Below, piece after piece: positions 11,225-21,878 of a DNA stretch of 64,000 bases. The position numbers and the translations under genes are program-made. How positions within the stretch are numbered: the first letter of the stretch is position 1; each line of letters opens with the position of its first letter. Origin of the DNA: Maniola hyperantus (taxonomy: Eukaryota > Arthropoda > Insecta > Lepidoptera > Nymphalidae); contig NC_048555.1 of assembly GCF_902806685.2 (NCBI RefSeq), positions 7,626,001 to 7,690,000 of the forward strand. The letters are read 5' to 3'. Below the pieces are notes generated by a model. That model was not told the origin of the DNA. It searched no databases and saw nothing but the letters and a program-made list of their open reading frames with translations.

Positions 11225-14200
11225 TTAACAAACTAATCTATATGAAATGTATCTCCCGGCGGTTTCTGAAGACCGAATGATTTTCACCACCTAGAATAGA
11301 AATAAAAATATTATAAAACGCCATAGTATCCATAATTAGTATAGTGCCTAGATCAAAAATAAAATTATAAATCATTCGTTAGTAATGAATTAATGATTAT
11401 TATTAATGATGATCAGACTTTGAAGATGCCTTGCGGTCAGTGGCGTGCAGGTCATAGAGGCATAAATGCACTGCTTACTCCAGTTGTAATAGCTCAATGC
11501 ATATTTTTCATTATGACCTGCCAGTAAACAGGTTCCTACCTAACTAATGCCTACCCTGGCTTCAAACACTGTGCACGCCACTGCTTGCGGTACGATACTG
11601 GAACCATCTAATATCATAAAGAACCTATTATTTTTGATATTAGAAGGAATATGCATGTAATTTTTTTATAATAATTGTAATTCACTTTTAACATTGTTAC
11701 AATAAAAAATATAAATATTGTTTGAAATGCTCAAATTTTTTTAAAAATAATATTTAAAACATTGCTAAAATGGATGTGTTCCAATGCCGCCATTTTACGC
11801 GGGCTTTGAATGACGTCACGATTCACGTCAGTCACCTGTCACGTCATTATTACTATAGGATACGGTTAGGCCGAAAAACGTGAAAACATAAATCGTGACG
11901 TCACATTCCGTTTCGACCAGTGGTGATGCGTTTCGCAAATGTAAATTTCGCTTAAACTTAGTGGCTTAACTATGGGTTGAATACTTATATCTAATGTTGA
12001 AACAAGGATTACCTGTCCTCTTTTCAATCCAAAATATCTAGCGACTGGGTCTCCGGCCTGAATCCTCATCAACATGTTTTCTTTCAATTTACTGTGTGGA
12101 AAAGTTAAGGAACATCATAATTTTACTGAAATAATCAGAATGAAAGAACTACCTCTTATTACCAAACTTAGGGTTGTCACATTTCACATCAGGGTACATA
12201 AGTGCAAAATTTTCCAAACATAAAAGTAGCTAAGAACTAACTTGAATAAAAACCTTTGAATTAAAAACCGCATTGAAATTGGTTGGTTCGCACTTAATAA
12301 TATCTCGATATTGACTTTAGGGTGCGTTTCCACTGGCGCGGAGTGGAGCGGAGCGGACCATGAATTGACCAATCACACAGTTTCCACTAATGTGGAGTGG
12401 GGATTCCGAGCACCGTAATTGGTCAATTCACGGTCCGCTCCGCTCCAATTCGCATCAGTGGAAACGTGCCCTTATTGAGGGTTGGAATCTTTTTAGATAT
12501 AATACTTTTTGTGTGGAGAGTGAAAAAGGATACTATCTAGCCAAAAGCTCCTGTTTCTCATCTGGCGTCAGCACAATATGCTCTGGCACCAACTCGTGTT
12601 CTGTTATGTTTATAAGAAGCTCGGACTCCAGGAATTGTTCTAGAATGTACTTCGGCGCCATGTCCACTAGAGATTGCTTTGCGGACGGCGTCATACCTGA
12701 AAACATACTTTGTCAAAGAAAGAGACAAGGAATCCACGTTTTGATATCTTAGGTATGAAAGTATCTCATGGGGGAGTTCATAATAACCAAATGTCGACAG
12801 TGAAACAATCGTGGTAAGGGAGAGAGGGGAGGGAGAGATGGAGAGAGGGGGAGAGAGATAAAACCAGCTGGGGCTTCATGATTTAGATTCTCTAACCAAA
12901 ATGATACAAATATAGACCCAGCGTACTGGAATATTATATACCTGCTTGTACAACTACAATAGCTCTATGAATATTTTCTTCTTGCATTCTTGTACAATAT
13001 GTTTTGATAGTCTTAATTCCGATCTTGGCTTCATCCGGGAAGAACACAAACATTTGGTCTGTAGGGTCGTCATTGTGAGCCACTAGTACTATCAAGTCAC
13101 TTCTGGCAGGTCTCTTCTCGCTGAAACGTAATAATTTATAATATAAAATACAGACTACAGTTCTGGCAATTCACAAAGGTTAGTGAACTTTAATTGTGGT
13201 AACGTCGTTTACATGGTCATTGCGTAAGTGTGCGTGCATGTGGGACCAATCAGTCGCGAGCAAGCGCTGTCAAACGCACACATTTAGTGTACCTTACGTA
13301 TACCGATACGACTTAAGGTGACGCAGGACGCTCGACCGAAATTGGCAGCGCACGTGGGTAACATGTTTGCTTTTCACTTGACATTGTATGAGAAAGTTGA
13401 GAGGCACGATGATTTTCACTGAAATCAAGCGCGCGAAAAGGGTTTAGGAAAAGTATTTTTGAGAAAATCTGCTGAATTTATGTTTGCAAAGTAAAGTTAT
13501 TTCAACTAATGAATAAATAAACCACGTCTAATGATAAATTGTTTTAGAATTTTCATATCCCTAATCTTATTTATTTACGCCCAAAGTTGTCATTAATTTA
13601 GTGTTAAAATAGGAATCTTTTGAGCCTCGTAACTTTTAAATCAATATTTTTTTCAATATTTTATATATCAATAAACCTAGATAATGACGAGGTAAATCGA
13701 TATAATTCTTAGTTTTGTGCGTACAATATCGAATGTTGTTGTATTTTCCCTCCTACGTTTGTATGGAGAAAGCACCGAACTGAGCTACCTTAAACACATG
13801 CATGAGTCAGTGGCCTTCGTGAAAAGCAAGAACTATACTTGAAATTTAGACCCATTGATCCTCTTAGGAAACAAAAATAGTCTGTCAAAATTGCAATGTC
13901 ACTTTTAATCAATTAATGTCACATTTATACTTCAAGCCATGACTGCAAGTTAAAAATATTTAAATTCTTTGATTACTTTATATTTATTTACACAAAAACC
14001 CCTATTTAAATACTAAAAATGCAAATGTTAGATGAGAAAATAAAGAAAAATATCATTGAAAGAACAGTTTCCCAAACAACAAAATTATATGTGGGTAAGA
14101 CTTTAAACTAAATATTTTGGAACCATTTTTCTAATCGTCCACCTATCCATCTGTGCTGTACAAATGTGACCTAAGTTCCATAGTCTCAAGTCTTCATATT

Positions 14201-15326
14201 AGATAGCTTCGCACAGGTAGCTTATTACAATTTTTATAGAGATCTCTAATTTTTTGAAAAAAAAACTGACTAGGTATGTCACTCAGAAATATTGTATAGC
14301 TCGTATGGTGAAAGAATTTTCAAAATTGGTTCAGTAGTTCCAGGGATTACTTCCTATAAACAACTTTACCTCTTCATAATATTGGTATAGATGTAACATA
14401 TCTACTTCTTTTTTAACATTTATATCAGTATAATACTCACCTGACGGTCAGTGACAATCCAACCTCATATGGAATAAGTTTTAATCAGTTTGTAAGCATA
14501 ATGACATGATAGTTGTTTAGCAGCACAACTGCTAGGGTCGGTAGTAACTGGGGGGAGGTCCCTCTGACTAGCAGAGGGCACAGTGGCTGGCCGGTTAGTT
14601 GGCTAGCTTCCAGGAGGGGGGGATGCGTAAACGCATTTCCCAGAGTTAAAAAAAAGGGTCGGTAGTAACTAGCCACTGTCAAAGCAATCCACCAACGTTA
14701 TCTATACTAATGGAAACGGCATGGATAACTAACCTTGGTTTGTCCCCAAATTGTTCTTTGAACTGATCTAAAGTTTGATCCAATTCATCTTGGGTTACTA
14801 GATATCCTCTATCGTGGCACAACTGTAAAACAACATTCATTAGCTACTTTTAAACGATGATGTTAATAAAAAAGGATAACCTTTTTTTTCATTTATCAAA
14901 ATATATAAAAATGAAATGAACAAGATAAGCTGCCTGACTGACTGAATGATCTATGAACACACAGCTCAAAATACTGGACGGATCAGGCTAAAATTTGGCA
15001 TGTAGAATGTAGATAGCTAATAGTTATTATGCCGATGACATCTGCTAAGAAAGGATTTAAAAGTCTACTCCTAAGGGGTAAAATAGGGGTTTGAAATTTG
15101 TGTGGTACACAATGATTTAGTCTGCATTCCTAATAAAAAGATGCATGAATCTTGAATGAAAATGAATATAAGTAATAAATACAATAAAAAGTAAATAGGT
15201 ACAAGAATACATAAACTGTAATAACTAATTTTCAAGCAATAATAATAACCTCAAAATAGTAATACCAACCTGCATAACAGTTTTACGAATTCGCCAAAGT
15301 TTGTAAGTTTCCGCATCATCGTCCAT
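11225..15326 (-). CDS. Rpb5: RNA polymerases I/II/III shared subunit RPABC1 (RPB5), six exons
   Basis: Six minus-strand exons join in frame to 210 residues, the usual RPB5 length: 15326-15270, 14822-14734, 13120-12942, 12696-12534, 12091-12013 and 11290-11225. Every junction has GT/AG ends and phases match (0,2,1,2,0). The product starts MDDDAETYKLWRIRKTVMQ. Its N-terminal jaw half (about 1-140) includes RPARSDLIVLVAH, and its C-terminal assembly half includes LVPEHIVLT, IQAGDPVARYFGLKRGQ and the tail VVKIIRSSETAGRYISYRL. RPB5 is known as a subunit of all three nuclear RNA polymerases, contacting downstream DNA with its jaw half. The last exon lies inside a six-copy tandem array, so any of six identical terminal exons could be used; the nearest (copy 6) is given. 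AATAAA lies about 10 nt past the stop. Introns carry a foldback MITE, a purine-rich tract and a retroposed sequence. The gene is divergent from the LEPROT gene. Identity is near certain. Confidence 0.96.
11785..11910. repeat. Short inverted repeat with TGACGTCA sites, RPB5 intron 5
   Basis: TGACGTCACGATT near 11810 and its complement AATCGTGACGTCA near 11891 form 13-bp arms. Each arm contains a CRE-type TGACGTCA palindrome. Probably a small foldback element; a regulatory role is only a possibility. Confidence 0.45.
12318..12474. mobile_element. Foldback MITE in RPB5 intron 4
   Basis: Arms of about 50 bp starting AGGGTGCGTTTCCACTGGCG pair with the right end (TCAGTGGAAACGTGCCCTTA). Both arms contain GGAGCGGAGCGGACC-type sequence, and the centre is short. 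Non-coding. Confidence 0.8.
12817..12862. repeat. Purine-rich GA tract in RPB5 intron 3
   Basis: About 46 bp almost entirely G and A (GGGAGAGAGGGGAGGGAGAG and similar), a low-complexity polypurine run. Confidence 0.8.
14550..14654 (+). mobile_element. Retroposed short sequence with A-tail and 16-bp target duplication (RPB5 intron 2)
   Basis: The 16-mer AGGGTCGGTAGTAACT occurs at 14534-14549 and again at 14655-14670. The ~105-bp insert between them ends in an A-run directly before the second copy, the hallmark of LINE-mediated retroposition. The insert is GC-rich with hairpins (CTGGCCGG...CTTCCAG; ATGCGTAAACGCAT). It is not one of the SINE types seen elsewhere in the window. It may derive from a small structured RNA; the source is not recognised. 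Confidence 0.7.
14915..15115 (+). repeat. 'GACTGACTGA...CACACAGCTCAAA' dispersed repeat (RPB5 intron 1 side)
   Basis: CTGACTGACTGAATGATCTA, CAGCTCAAAATACTGGACGG, AAAATTTGGCATGTAGAATG, then GGGGTTTGAAATTTGTGTGG. Begins just beyond RPB5 exon 2. Confidence 0.7.
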
Positions 15327-15861
15327 TGTACGCACCTATTATTATTATTATGGTAGAGAATTTTATTAGAATTTCCAGAAAAATCGTCAAACAAAAACTA
15401 CAAAAATAATATTGTTTTGTTGAATTTTGAAATTCTTAATTTTTAAACACTGGTTTTACGGCTCTGGGTTCTAGCCTTTTTGAGCCTTAAAATCCCATAG
15501 TTCCATATTATTATTATTATGATGGCACCCTTCAGTTACGGAACCCTAAAAATAACATCTCCGTACAATTTTGGTCGATTTATGCAAAGTTAACGTTATC
15601 GCCTGTACTATGAATTATGATGTACCTATTCTGTTGAGCCAGAGCTATAAAGCCAGTTAAAAAAATTCTATGATTTTAATCTGTGGATTTGATTACTCTG
15701 TGGCGGATTACTGGTCTGTGCTCTGTGGGCTTTTCCTGCTTTTGTGACTTTTCTAATTCTAAAAATCTAAAAATTTCTATAAAAATTGAGAAAGTTTTAC
15801 TTTAAATAGGCATTTATATTAGTGTTAAGTTTAAAAACTAGATTATTATTTAATAAGAACA
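15327..15861. promoter_or_regulatory. Divergent promoter region between RPB5 and LEPROT
   Basis: These 535 bp separate the RPB5 start codon (minus) from the LEPROT start codon (plus), so both promoters and 5' UTRs must fit here unless there are upstream non-coding exons. It holds two (TTA)n tracts near 15341 and 15507 and a short piece of a dispersed repeat (ACGGAACCCTAAAAA near 15539). No convincing TATA box was seen on either side. Confidence 0.6.
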
Positions 15862-18800
15862 ATGGCTGGAATCAAAGGTATAAATATTGTGTATTCTCTA
15901 TCTTGCGGAGACTCACTTTTGTCCATTTGTATGAGTCATTTGTTGTATTTACAAACAGTTTAATTTAATAATTCCATTTATCAATTCTATTTATCATTTA
16001 ATAACGCTATCTTCTCTTTTATTTACATGTCGTCTCCACTCCACGGACTATTTACCTACAGGGTAAGTAATGGTGTTTTGCATTAAAAAATCAATAGAAA
16101 AATCCAATAAGTACAAGCTCTTATCTACAGAATTTTTGGTATATTTTAGCAAACATGAAAATATGCTCTATAATACTATTATTACTTGCTTGCTTGTCAA
16201 TAATTATAGAACCGTTTTACTAATTTTAATTACTCTAATATTCTTGTGGGTTTTACACGTATTGTATCTTAAAATGATCTGTCTACTTACTAGGTCAAAA
16301 TATGTGAAGTGACTTAATTATTTACATTTTCTAATATGAGATACAATTTATAAGGTTGTATATTATCTAAGTAAGCTAATTAATATATTATACGGTAATT
16401 AGACCTATATAAAGCATTAAGGTAAGGTAATAAATAGGGCACAATAGTGCTAATTTGGTTACACACAATCTCTTACCTAAACTAAATTTGTAGCTCTAAA
16501 GCTGCCCTGTAGCATAAAATAACTCTGTTCTTAGATTTGTCCATTTATTTTTGAGATTTGTGTATAATCAAATTAGCACTATTGTAATTATGAGCGGTAC
16601 AGGTGCCTATATGCCTTATTTAAAAAATCTACAATTGTAAAAGATTGGGATTACAATAATATCCTGATAAGTCACCAAGCAATTGAATAAATATACCATA
16701 GTATCCGACAGGTTGAGTACGCCCCGCACACCGGCACAGCCCCCGCGTGTGTGGTGTGCGGGACATCCCATAATGTTTCATAATCATAATGTTTCCACAT
16801 TTTCATCTTTTCACATTTCATATTTTCAGGGGTCTTGCACCCACCATTATAATTTCTTTGTCTCCAATTCTTACAGTTTGGTGTCCCTGGCATTTGCTGG
16901 CTCCATTGGGATGACATTTGTTATATTAGCTTGTGCCTTACCACAGTACAAGTGAGTATGAAATAGAATAACTTGTTGCTATTCGTTATAAGTTCGCGTA
17001 AGTTTCAGAACGTCGCGTTGTTTCGATTTTTAAGAAATCCCATGGGAACTCTTTGATTTTCCAGTATAACAAGTAGCTTACTTATATTTTTCTCTGAGAT
17101 GCACGCAATCTCTGTACCACATAGATGATGCCCACGACTTCGTCCACTTGGAATTAGGTTGTTAAAAATCCCTTGGGAACTCTGTTTTCCTGGGACAAAA
17201 ATGAGATGCAAACTAACTCTGTATATTTTAGCGTTTAGTATTTATAACTCTGTATAGTTTGCGACAGGTTGATAATATAGCAATCGTGGTGGGGACATCC
17301 TGCACACCCGCTCAGCACCCGCGCTAACGCAGTGCGGGACAGCGCGGGTGACGTGCGGGTGTGCGAGGCGCCCCCGTCTCATACCCCGATTGCCATGTCG
17401 ACTTGTCGCAAACTATACCCTTCATCAAAATCGGTTACTATTATATATATAAATAGCGAGGCTGTGAAAAGCTAGCATGCAGAGAGACACTTTCGCATTT
17501 ATAATGATCTTCTGTATTCCACGCACAACAGACGGAAACGTTTAAGTGCGGAAACCAGCCCAGAGCGAAGATGATATATATAAAATTCAAAGTACTGACT
17601 GACTGATTGACGGACGTATATATCAACGCACAGCCGAAGCCGCTGGTCCTAGAGATATGAAATTTGGAGGGTTTGTTCTTTGTAAAGAGTAGGTATTCAC
17701 TAAGAAAGGATTCTTCGAAATTCCACCCCCAAGTGGGTTTGAAATTTATGTAGTCTGCGCGGACGAAGTCGCGAGCATAAGCTAGGATTAATAATATTAT
17801 ACATGGAAAATCAGTTAAACAGATGGACCATGGACAGACACAGTTTTAGATTTTTAATATACCTAGTATGGATTCATATAAAGGTTATAAAGCTGATATA
17901 TTTCTTAGGTCACATGACCAAATGAGCTCATCTTAGTTGTACACGAGCCTTATTTAATAAGTGTTTTCAATTCCTCTTTTAGGCTATGGTGGCCGTTCTT
18001 CGTAGTTCTCTTCTACATCCTATGCCCTATCCCGACGATGATCGCTCGACGTCACACCGACAGCGCCGGAGGCACCAACTCTCCGTGCATGGAGGCGGCT
18101 ATCTTTATAACCATGGGTATACTTGTGAGCTCATTTGCTCTACCCATTGTACTTGCGCGAGCTTCTGTGGTATGTAAAATTTACGCTTTTTTTTGTAAAG
18201 TATTTTTTGACTGAATTGCTCTCTACGGTTATATTGTGATAGGTTTGTAAGGGTTAGCGCAGACCAAGCGCATTGAGTGACGGTGAGTTGAAATCAAAGT
18301 AAAAAAGGTTCAAAGTTGATAAAAAAAGAAGCCATGCCTGGACACCACTCCACTCCATTCATAGGCGTTGCACCTTGACTTTCCTAGGTTAAAAAGTAGG
18401 TCTATCCTTGTCTACTTTGGAGAGTGATATGGCCTAGTGATGCATCAACAATAACCAGCAGTACTCATGACCTCTAAAAGAACTCTGACCTTGATCCTGC
18501 ATAGAAGGTTAATTTTTTGGTGGCACAGCAGTGGCGCGATGGGGGTGTCTGTTCTAACCTTACCTTGGTGGTAACCTTCCGCTTCAGGCATTGTAGGGGT
18601 GACATGTACAACCACATTATTATACCCTGACATCCTGAAGACTGTATAGTGCGGAAGTTGGAGTACTTTTGCCATATTGTGGGGAACAAGAAATACGACC
18701 TCCTTCAGCTCAATTCAGGAGAAAATAGCCGGCAGATGTCCACCTGCCCGATGAAGAACATCGTGGCTCAAGAATTTATGTGGTACGGGTAACGGGATGA

Positions 18801-19397
18801 GTACCCGATCTCTATTTCGCACAGCAGCGTCCAAGGTGCAGATAGCCCTAATGGATGGTTGACAGCACTATAAGAAGAAGAAAATTATAATCTTTATTAT
18901 GCCCAAATAGAAATAATAGTACAAGCGATACATCTTCGTCAGAGACCTGTTACGTGACTCCAATATCTGTATGCACATTTACTTAGCCACAAAATATTAA
19001 TACTACTCACTCCACAAAACATAATAAATAAAATAGCGACTATATTTACGACGCTATAAAGTGCATTTAAACTTGCATAGCAATGCGGTGTAAAATTTAA
19101 TAAACACCTCTCTTTCTATCGCGTGAAGTCACTTATCCCTTCCCATATCTTCTCTCTCTAATTTCTCCCTCACCACGTTCTTTGTCTCATAAGAGATAAG
19201 TACCGTGATGAGGCGCATCAATCAGCATTAAGGATTTTAATCAGCGATTTTTCAATCAATAACAAATTAAACTTTCTTTACAGATCCTGTGGGGGGCTTG
19301 CTATTTAACACTAGCAGGTAACGTAATTGTCTACCTGACCGTTCTTGGCTTCTTCACAATCTTTGACATGGACGACTCAGATTATGCAATGTGGTGA
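15862..19397 (+). CDS. LEPROT: LEPROT/Vps55-family endosomal membrane protein, four exons
   Basis: Coding exons are 15862-15877, 16877-16951, 17983-18169 and 19284-19397. The product has about 130 residues (human LEPROT has 131). It starts MAGIK, continues LVSLAFAGSIGMTFVILACAL and LWWPFFVVLFYILCPIPTMIARR, then SPCMEAAIFITMGILVSSFA and VILWGACYLTLAGNVIVYL, and ends DSDYAMW. Four hydrophobic segments are visible. The family (LEPROT, LEPROTL1, yeast Vps55) acts in late-endosome sorting and limits surface receptor levels in vertebrates. Exons 2-4 join cleanly. Exon 1 to exon 2 is one base out of frame with the conserved donor AAAG|GTATAA, since 392 coding bases are not a multiple of three. Either one base is missing in this assembly or a donor 14 nt downstream (GT|GTATTC) is used, adding four residues. 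AATAAA is at 19544. Identity is secure; the exon 1 boundary is not. Confidence 0.92.
16441..16585. mobile_element. Foldback MITE in LEPROT intron 1
   Basis: ACAATAGTGCTAATTTGGTT at the left pairs with AATCAAATTAGCACTATTGT at the right; about 33-bp arms with few mismatches. A related sequence lies inside the element at 19574. Confidence 0.8.
16694..16769. mobile_element. GC-rich foldback element, copy 1 (truncated)
   Basis: CGACAGGTTGAGTACGCCCC, then CCCCGCGTGTGTGGTGTGCG. Terminal arms shortened. In LEPROT intron 1. Confidence 0.75.
17022..17223 (-). repeat. Same dispersed family, two partial reverse copies in tandem (LEPROT intron 2)
   Basis: AAATCCCATGGGAACTCTTT and AAATCCCTTGGGAACTCTGT mark two abutting antisense fragments, each ending at the conserved CTCTGTAC/CTCTGTA block. 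Confidence 0.7.
17253..17418. mobile_element. GC-rich foldback element, copy 2
   Basis: TATAGTTTGCGACAGG at the left and TGTCGCAAACTATA at the right. The centre has CACCCGCGCTAACGC and GCGCGGGTGACGTGCGGGTG. In LEPROT intron 2; full length at 166 bp. Confidence 0.88.
17425..17787. repeat. Composite of two dispersed repeats (LEPROT intron 2)
   Basis: 17425-17505 is an antisense piece ending CTTTCGCATTTATAAT. 17582-17787 is a sense copy of the related 'GACTGACTGATTGA...CAACGCACAGC...GCGCGGACGAAGTCGCGAGC' family. Confidence 0.7.
18440..18890 (+). mobile_element. Decayed LINE fragment in LEPROT intron 3
   Basis: The plus strand encodes remnants such as IVGNKKYDLLQL, followed by broken frames resembling the C-terminus of a LINE reverse transcriptase common in Lepidoptera. 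Stops and shifts interrupt it throughout. It lies in the sense orientation within the intron between exons 3 and 4. Confidence 0.6.
18915..19225 (+). repeat. Dispersed repeat in LEPROT intron 3, related copy at 53960-54095
   Basis: Both loci share AATTTAATAAACACCTCTCT and CTATCGC, then ACTTATC and GAGAT(A/G)AGT(A/G)CC. Non-coding. Confidence 0.55.
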
Positions 19398-19573
19398 GAG
19401 ATCTAACATGTCTTTGTTATAGACAAAAGTATATATACAGAGACGATTGTAATACACGATTTTTTGTATGATAAGAAATGTGGTTATGTCTATTGTCTAC
19501 CCATTATGTAATAATTTAAGTCTGATAACATGATACTGATATTAATAAATATATATTGAATTGAATTTTCATT

Positions 19574-20210
19574 CTATGGCAGAATTAGATGGTTCATTTT
19601 ATTGGATTTTTTTTCAATGGCAATTCGCGCGTATAAGTTTTTCAAGGGCATAAACGAAGTGACGAAGCATTTAAACTAATCGTTCAATCCGGAACGATGA
19701 GATTAAATTATGGTTAATGTTATTTTACAGTTACCGTTAAACTTTGGCCACCAATAAAAAGCAGGCATGATTCAGTATTCATACCTCCATCATTAAGGCT
19801 AAAGGTAAACTTTGATCCAAAGTTTAAACCCTGACTTGTGTTAATAAACCGATTTTGCTTTTTTGATGGTCAAAATTTAACGTTGACTATATCTTAACTT
19901 AACTATAACAGCTTGTCATGCAATTGCTGATGATTTTATGCATTGGTGCTAATTTGGTTGTATACAATTTCTAAAACTAACTAAATCTTCAACTTGCTAA
20001 ATCCTCTCTATGTTTAATTTTTAATAGTGCTATCCTTTTCACACCATTCATAGAAAAAGACAGCCCTATGATCATAGTGCTGTCCTTTTCTATTAATGAT
20101 AGGTTTATCAATAGTTAAGTTTAGAGATTTGTTTAACTGAGTTAGCACTTTTATTCATAGTTTTTCACTAAAATTATCACCACAAATGAACCATCTAATT
20201 CCGCCCATAT
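19574..20210. mobile_element. TIR element of ~640 bp downstream of LEPROT, with nested copy
   Basis: Ends pair over about 25 bp (CAGAATTAGATGGTTCATTT / AAATGAACCATCTAATTCCG). Inside, 19940-20155 holds a diverged relative of the foldback found at 16441 (GGTGCTAATTTGGTTGTATA). No coding sequence. Confidence 0.6.
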
Positions 20211-21878
20211 ATTGATTTGTTACTTTATATGTTGATGTATCCCTCTTTTATTAATACATATTGTCTTTGGTTGGTTGATTGGTTGTTCTATTTAATTTGC
20301 AGATTAATTAGCCTACTTAATTAAGTATATAAGAAAATTGTATTAACATAATAATCACATGTATTTTTTTACGAATTAGCAAATTAATTCCCATGTCTAA
20401 CCTTTTAAAATAATTATTATTATTACAATATTAAAGTTTTCAATAATTAATTAATCAGTTGAGTATGCAACGTTTTATACGTAGATGCAGATTTTTTTGT
20501 TATGTTTACTATAAATTCGATTTTAAACAAAATTTTAAATATACTTAGTTTTTAGATTAGGAAAATAGAGGTTAAAATGAATTGTAGGTACAGACGAAGA
20601 ATATTTCTGTACGTTTAAATTCAAAACTTATAATAATTCAAATAATCTTAAAAAATATCATTGATACCTAATTTTGGCTATTTTTATAGTAACTGAAAAC
20701 CATTGACTGAAACTAGGTATTCAAAAATTCAAAACAGCTTTTATACTCTGTCTGAATAAATGGTGAATAATAGTGAAAAGCTTAATATTTAGATTTCTTT
20801 TTTTTTTTTCAAATAAAATTAATGACTGTTAAAATATTACGTCTTAATTTGTTTCTTCTGAATGTCCTAACTTTCAGTCGATTTTTTAAATTTACAATTA
20901 ATAATATTACCCATTTTCGACCAATTCATGGAGAAATTCTAATAAATAGTACTCGAAATATTTTAGTGACAAGTACTGTTCTTTTTTGTTTTAGCTATTT
21001 ACTTATTTTGTATTGCCTATATCTATATATTATACTCCCTAATGCCAGACTGAGAATGTTCAATCTTTGATTCCGTGATCTTTGGTGTTCATCATAATAA
21101 TTCATTTTTTCTTAGTCATTCACTGAATGACAAAACCACGTAGGTAATTGCGTCTTAAGACGTAGAAAAAAAATTTTTTTCCTATAAATAGCCGAATGTA
21201 ATAATATCTAATATTAATATTTGTTTTTGCTTCACTCTTGTAATATTGCAAAACTGGGTTTGAATACAAATTTTTGAATTGTAACATTTAAGTGGGTCTT
21301 ATTGGTCATTCCTGAGGTTCGCGATCCCAGCTTCCATTAATGACATAATACTAGGAGTTTTCTTGCTAAAATCATGCAGTGGACTCCAAATTCTTCCACA
21401 CTATATAATTATAATACCTACCATGTGTAAGTGAGTTCCATTTTTCACCAACTGTAATAAAATACAACTCATGTAAGGGTGTAGATAGACACGCTATTGT
21501 GATGTGGAGTGTTGCTTAGGCGTGACGAACGACTAATCGGAGTGCGCCTCGTGCAAAATGCGCCAGATCGCCACAACAGATTAGATCTCATACAAAAAAA
21601 AAGTTCTCTCACTCTCTGACTGACTCATCAACACCCTTGGACCTAGAAAGCTGAAATTATGCAGTTTCCCTTTATTCTACATTATAATAAAGGGAAACTA
21701 TGCATAATTTCAGATGGAATAAGGCTAGATTTTTTGAACTTTCCATACTAATATCGCTAATATTTTCATATAAAACACAACATATTAGATATATATAGTC
21801 ATGATCGCCTGAGTATAATAGCCATGAACACAATAATTGTGTCTGCAGCTTCATCTTGTTCATAAATAATAGATACAA
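20211..21878. other. AT-rich intergenic between LEPROT and Arp3
   Basis: No gene recognised. Contains a 'GACTGACT' repeat end and the hairpin at 21659. The 82-codon frame at 20822 is low-complexity and not supported. Confidence 0.5.
21659..21705. repeat. Hairpin of ~25-bp arms
   Basis: ATGCAGTTTCCCTTTATT and AATAAAGGGAAACTATGCAT, extended on the outside by TGAAATT/AATTTCA with small bulges. Abuts the end of a 'GACTGACT' dispersed repeat (about 21600-21660). Confidence 0.8.

Larger units (their letters stand above)
6075..11702. repeat. Six-unit tandem array of a 938-bp segment containing RPB5 exon 6
   Basis: Units start at 6075, 7013, 7951, 8889, 9827 and 10765; 5628 bp is exactly 6 x 938. 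In plus-strand order each unit holds a CpG-rich stretch around CGATCGGCGCGC, a 62-codon open frame, a tRNA-like SINE head, the antisense RPB5 terminal exon, an AT-rich stretch and a hAT-like MITE. Copies 2-5 look identical by eye. The first ~100 bp of copy 1 differ from the other units by several substitutions and compensating small indels. Copy 6 has one clear change, CTACCCTGG for CTACCATGG near 11554. The array ends abruptly at GTTACAA before unique AT-rich DNA at 11703. Such a uniform array could be real recent amplification or be affected by assembly. Confidence 0.95.

Noticed and set aside
6075..11702. CRISPR array or ordinary satellite DNA
   Set aside because: Units are 938 bp without spacers, the genome is animal, and each unit contains a real coding exon, so neither label fits.
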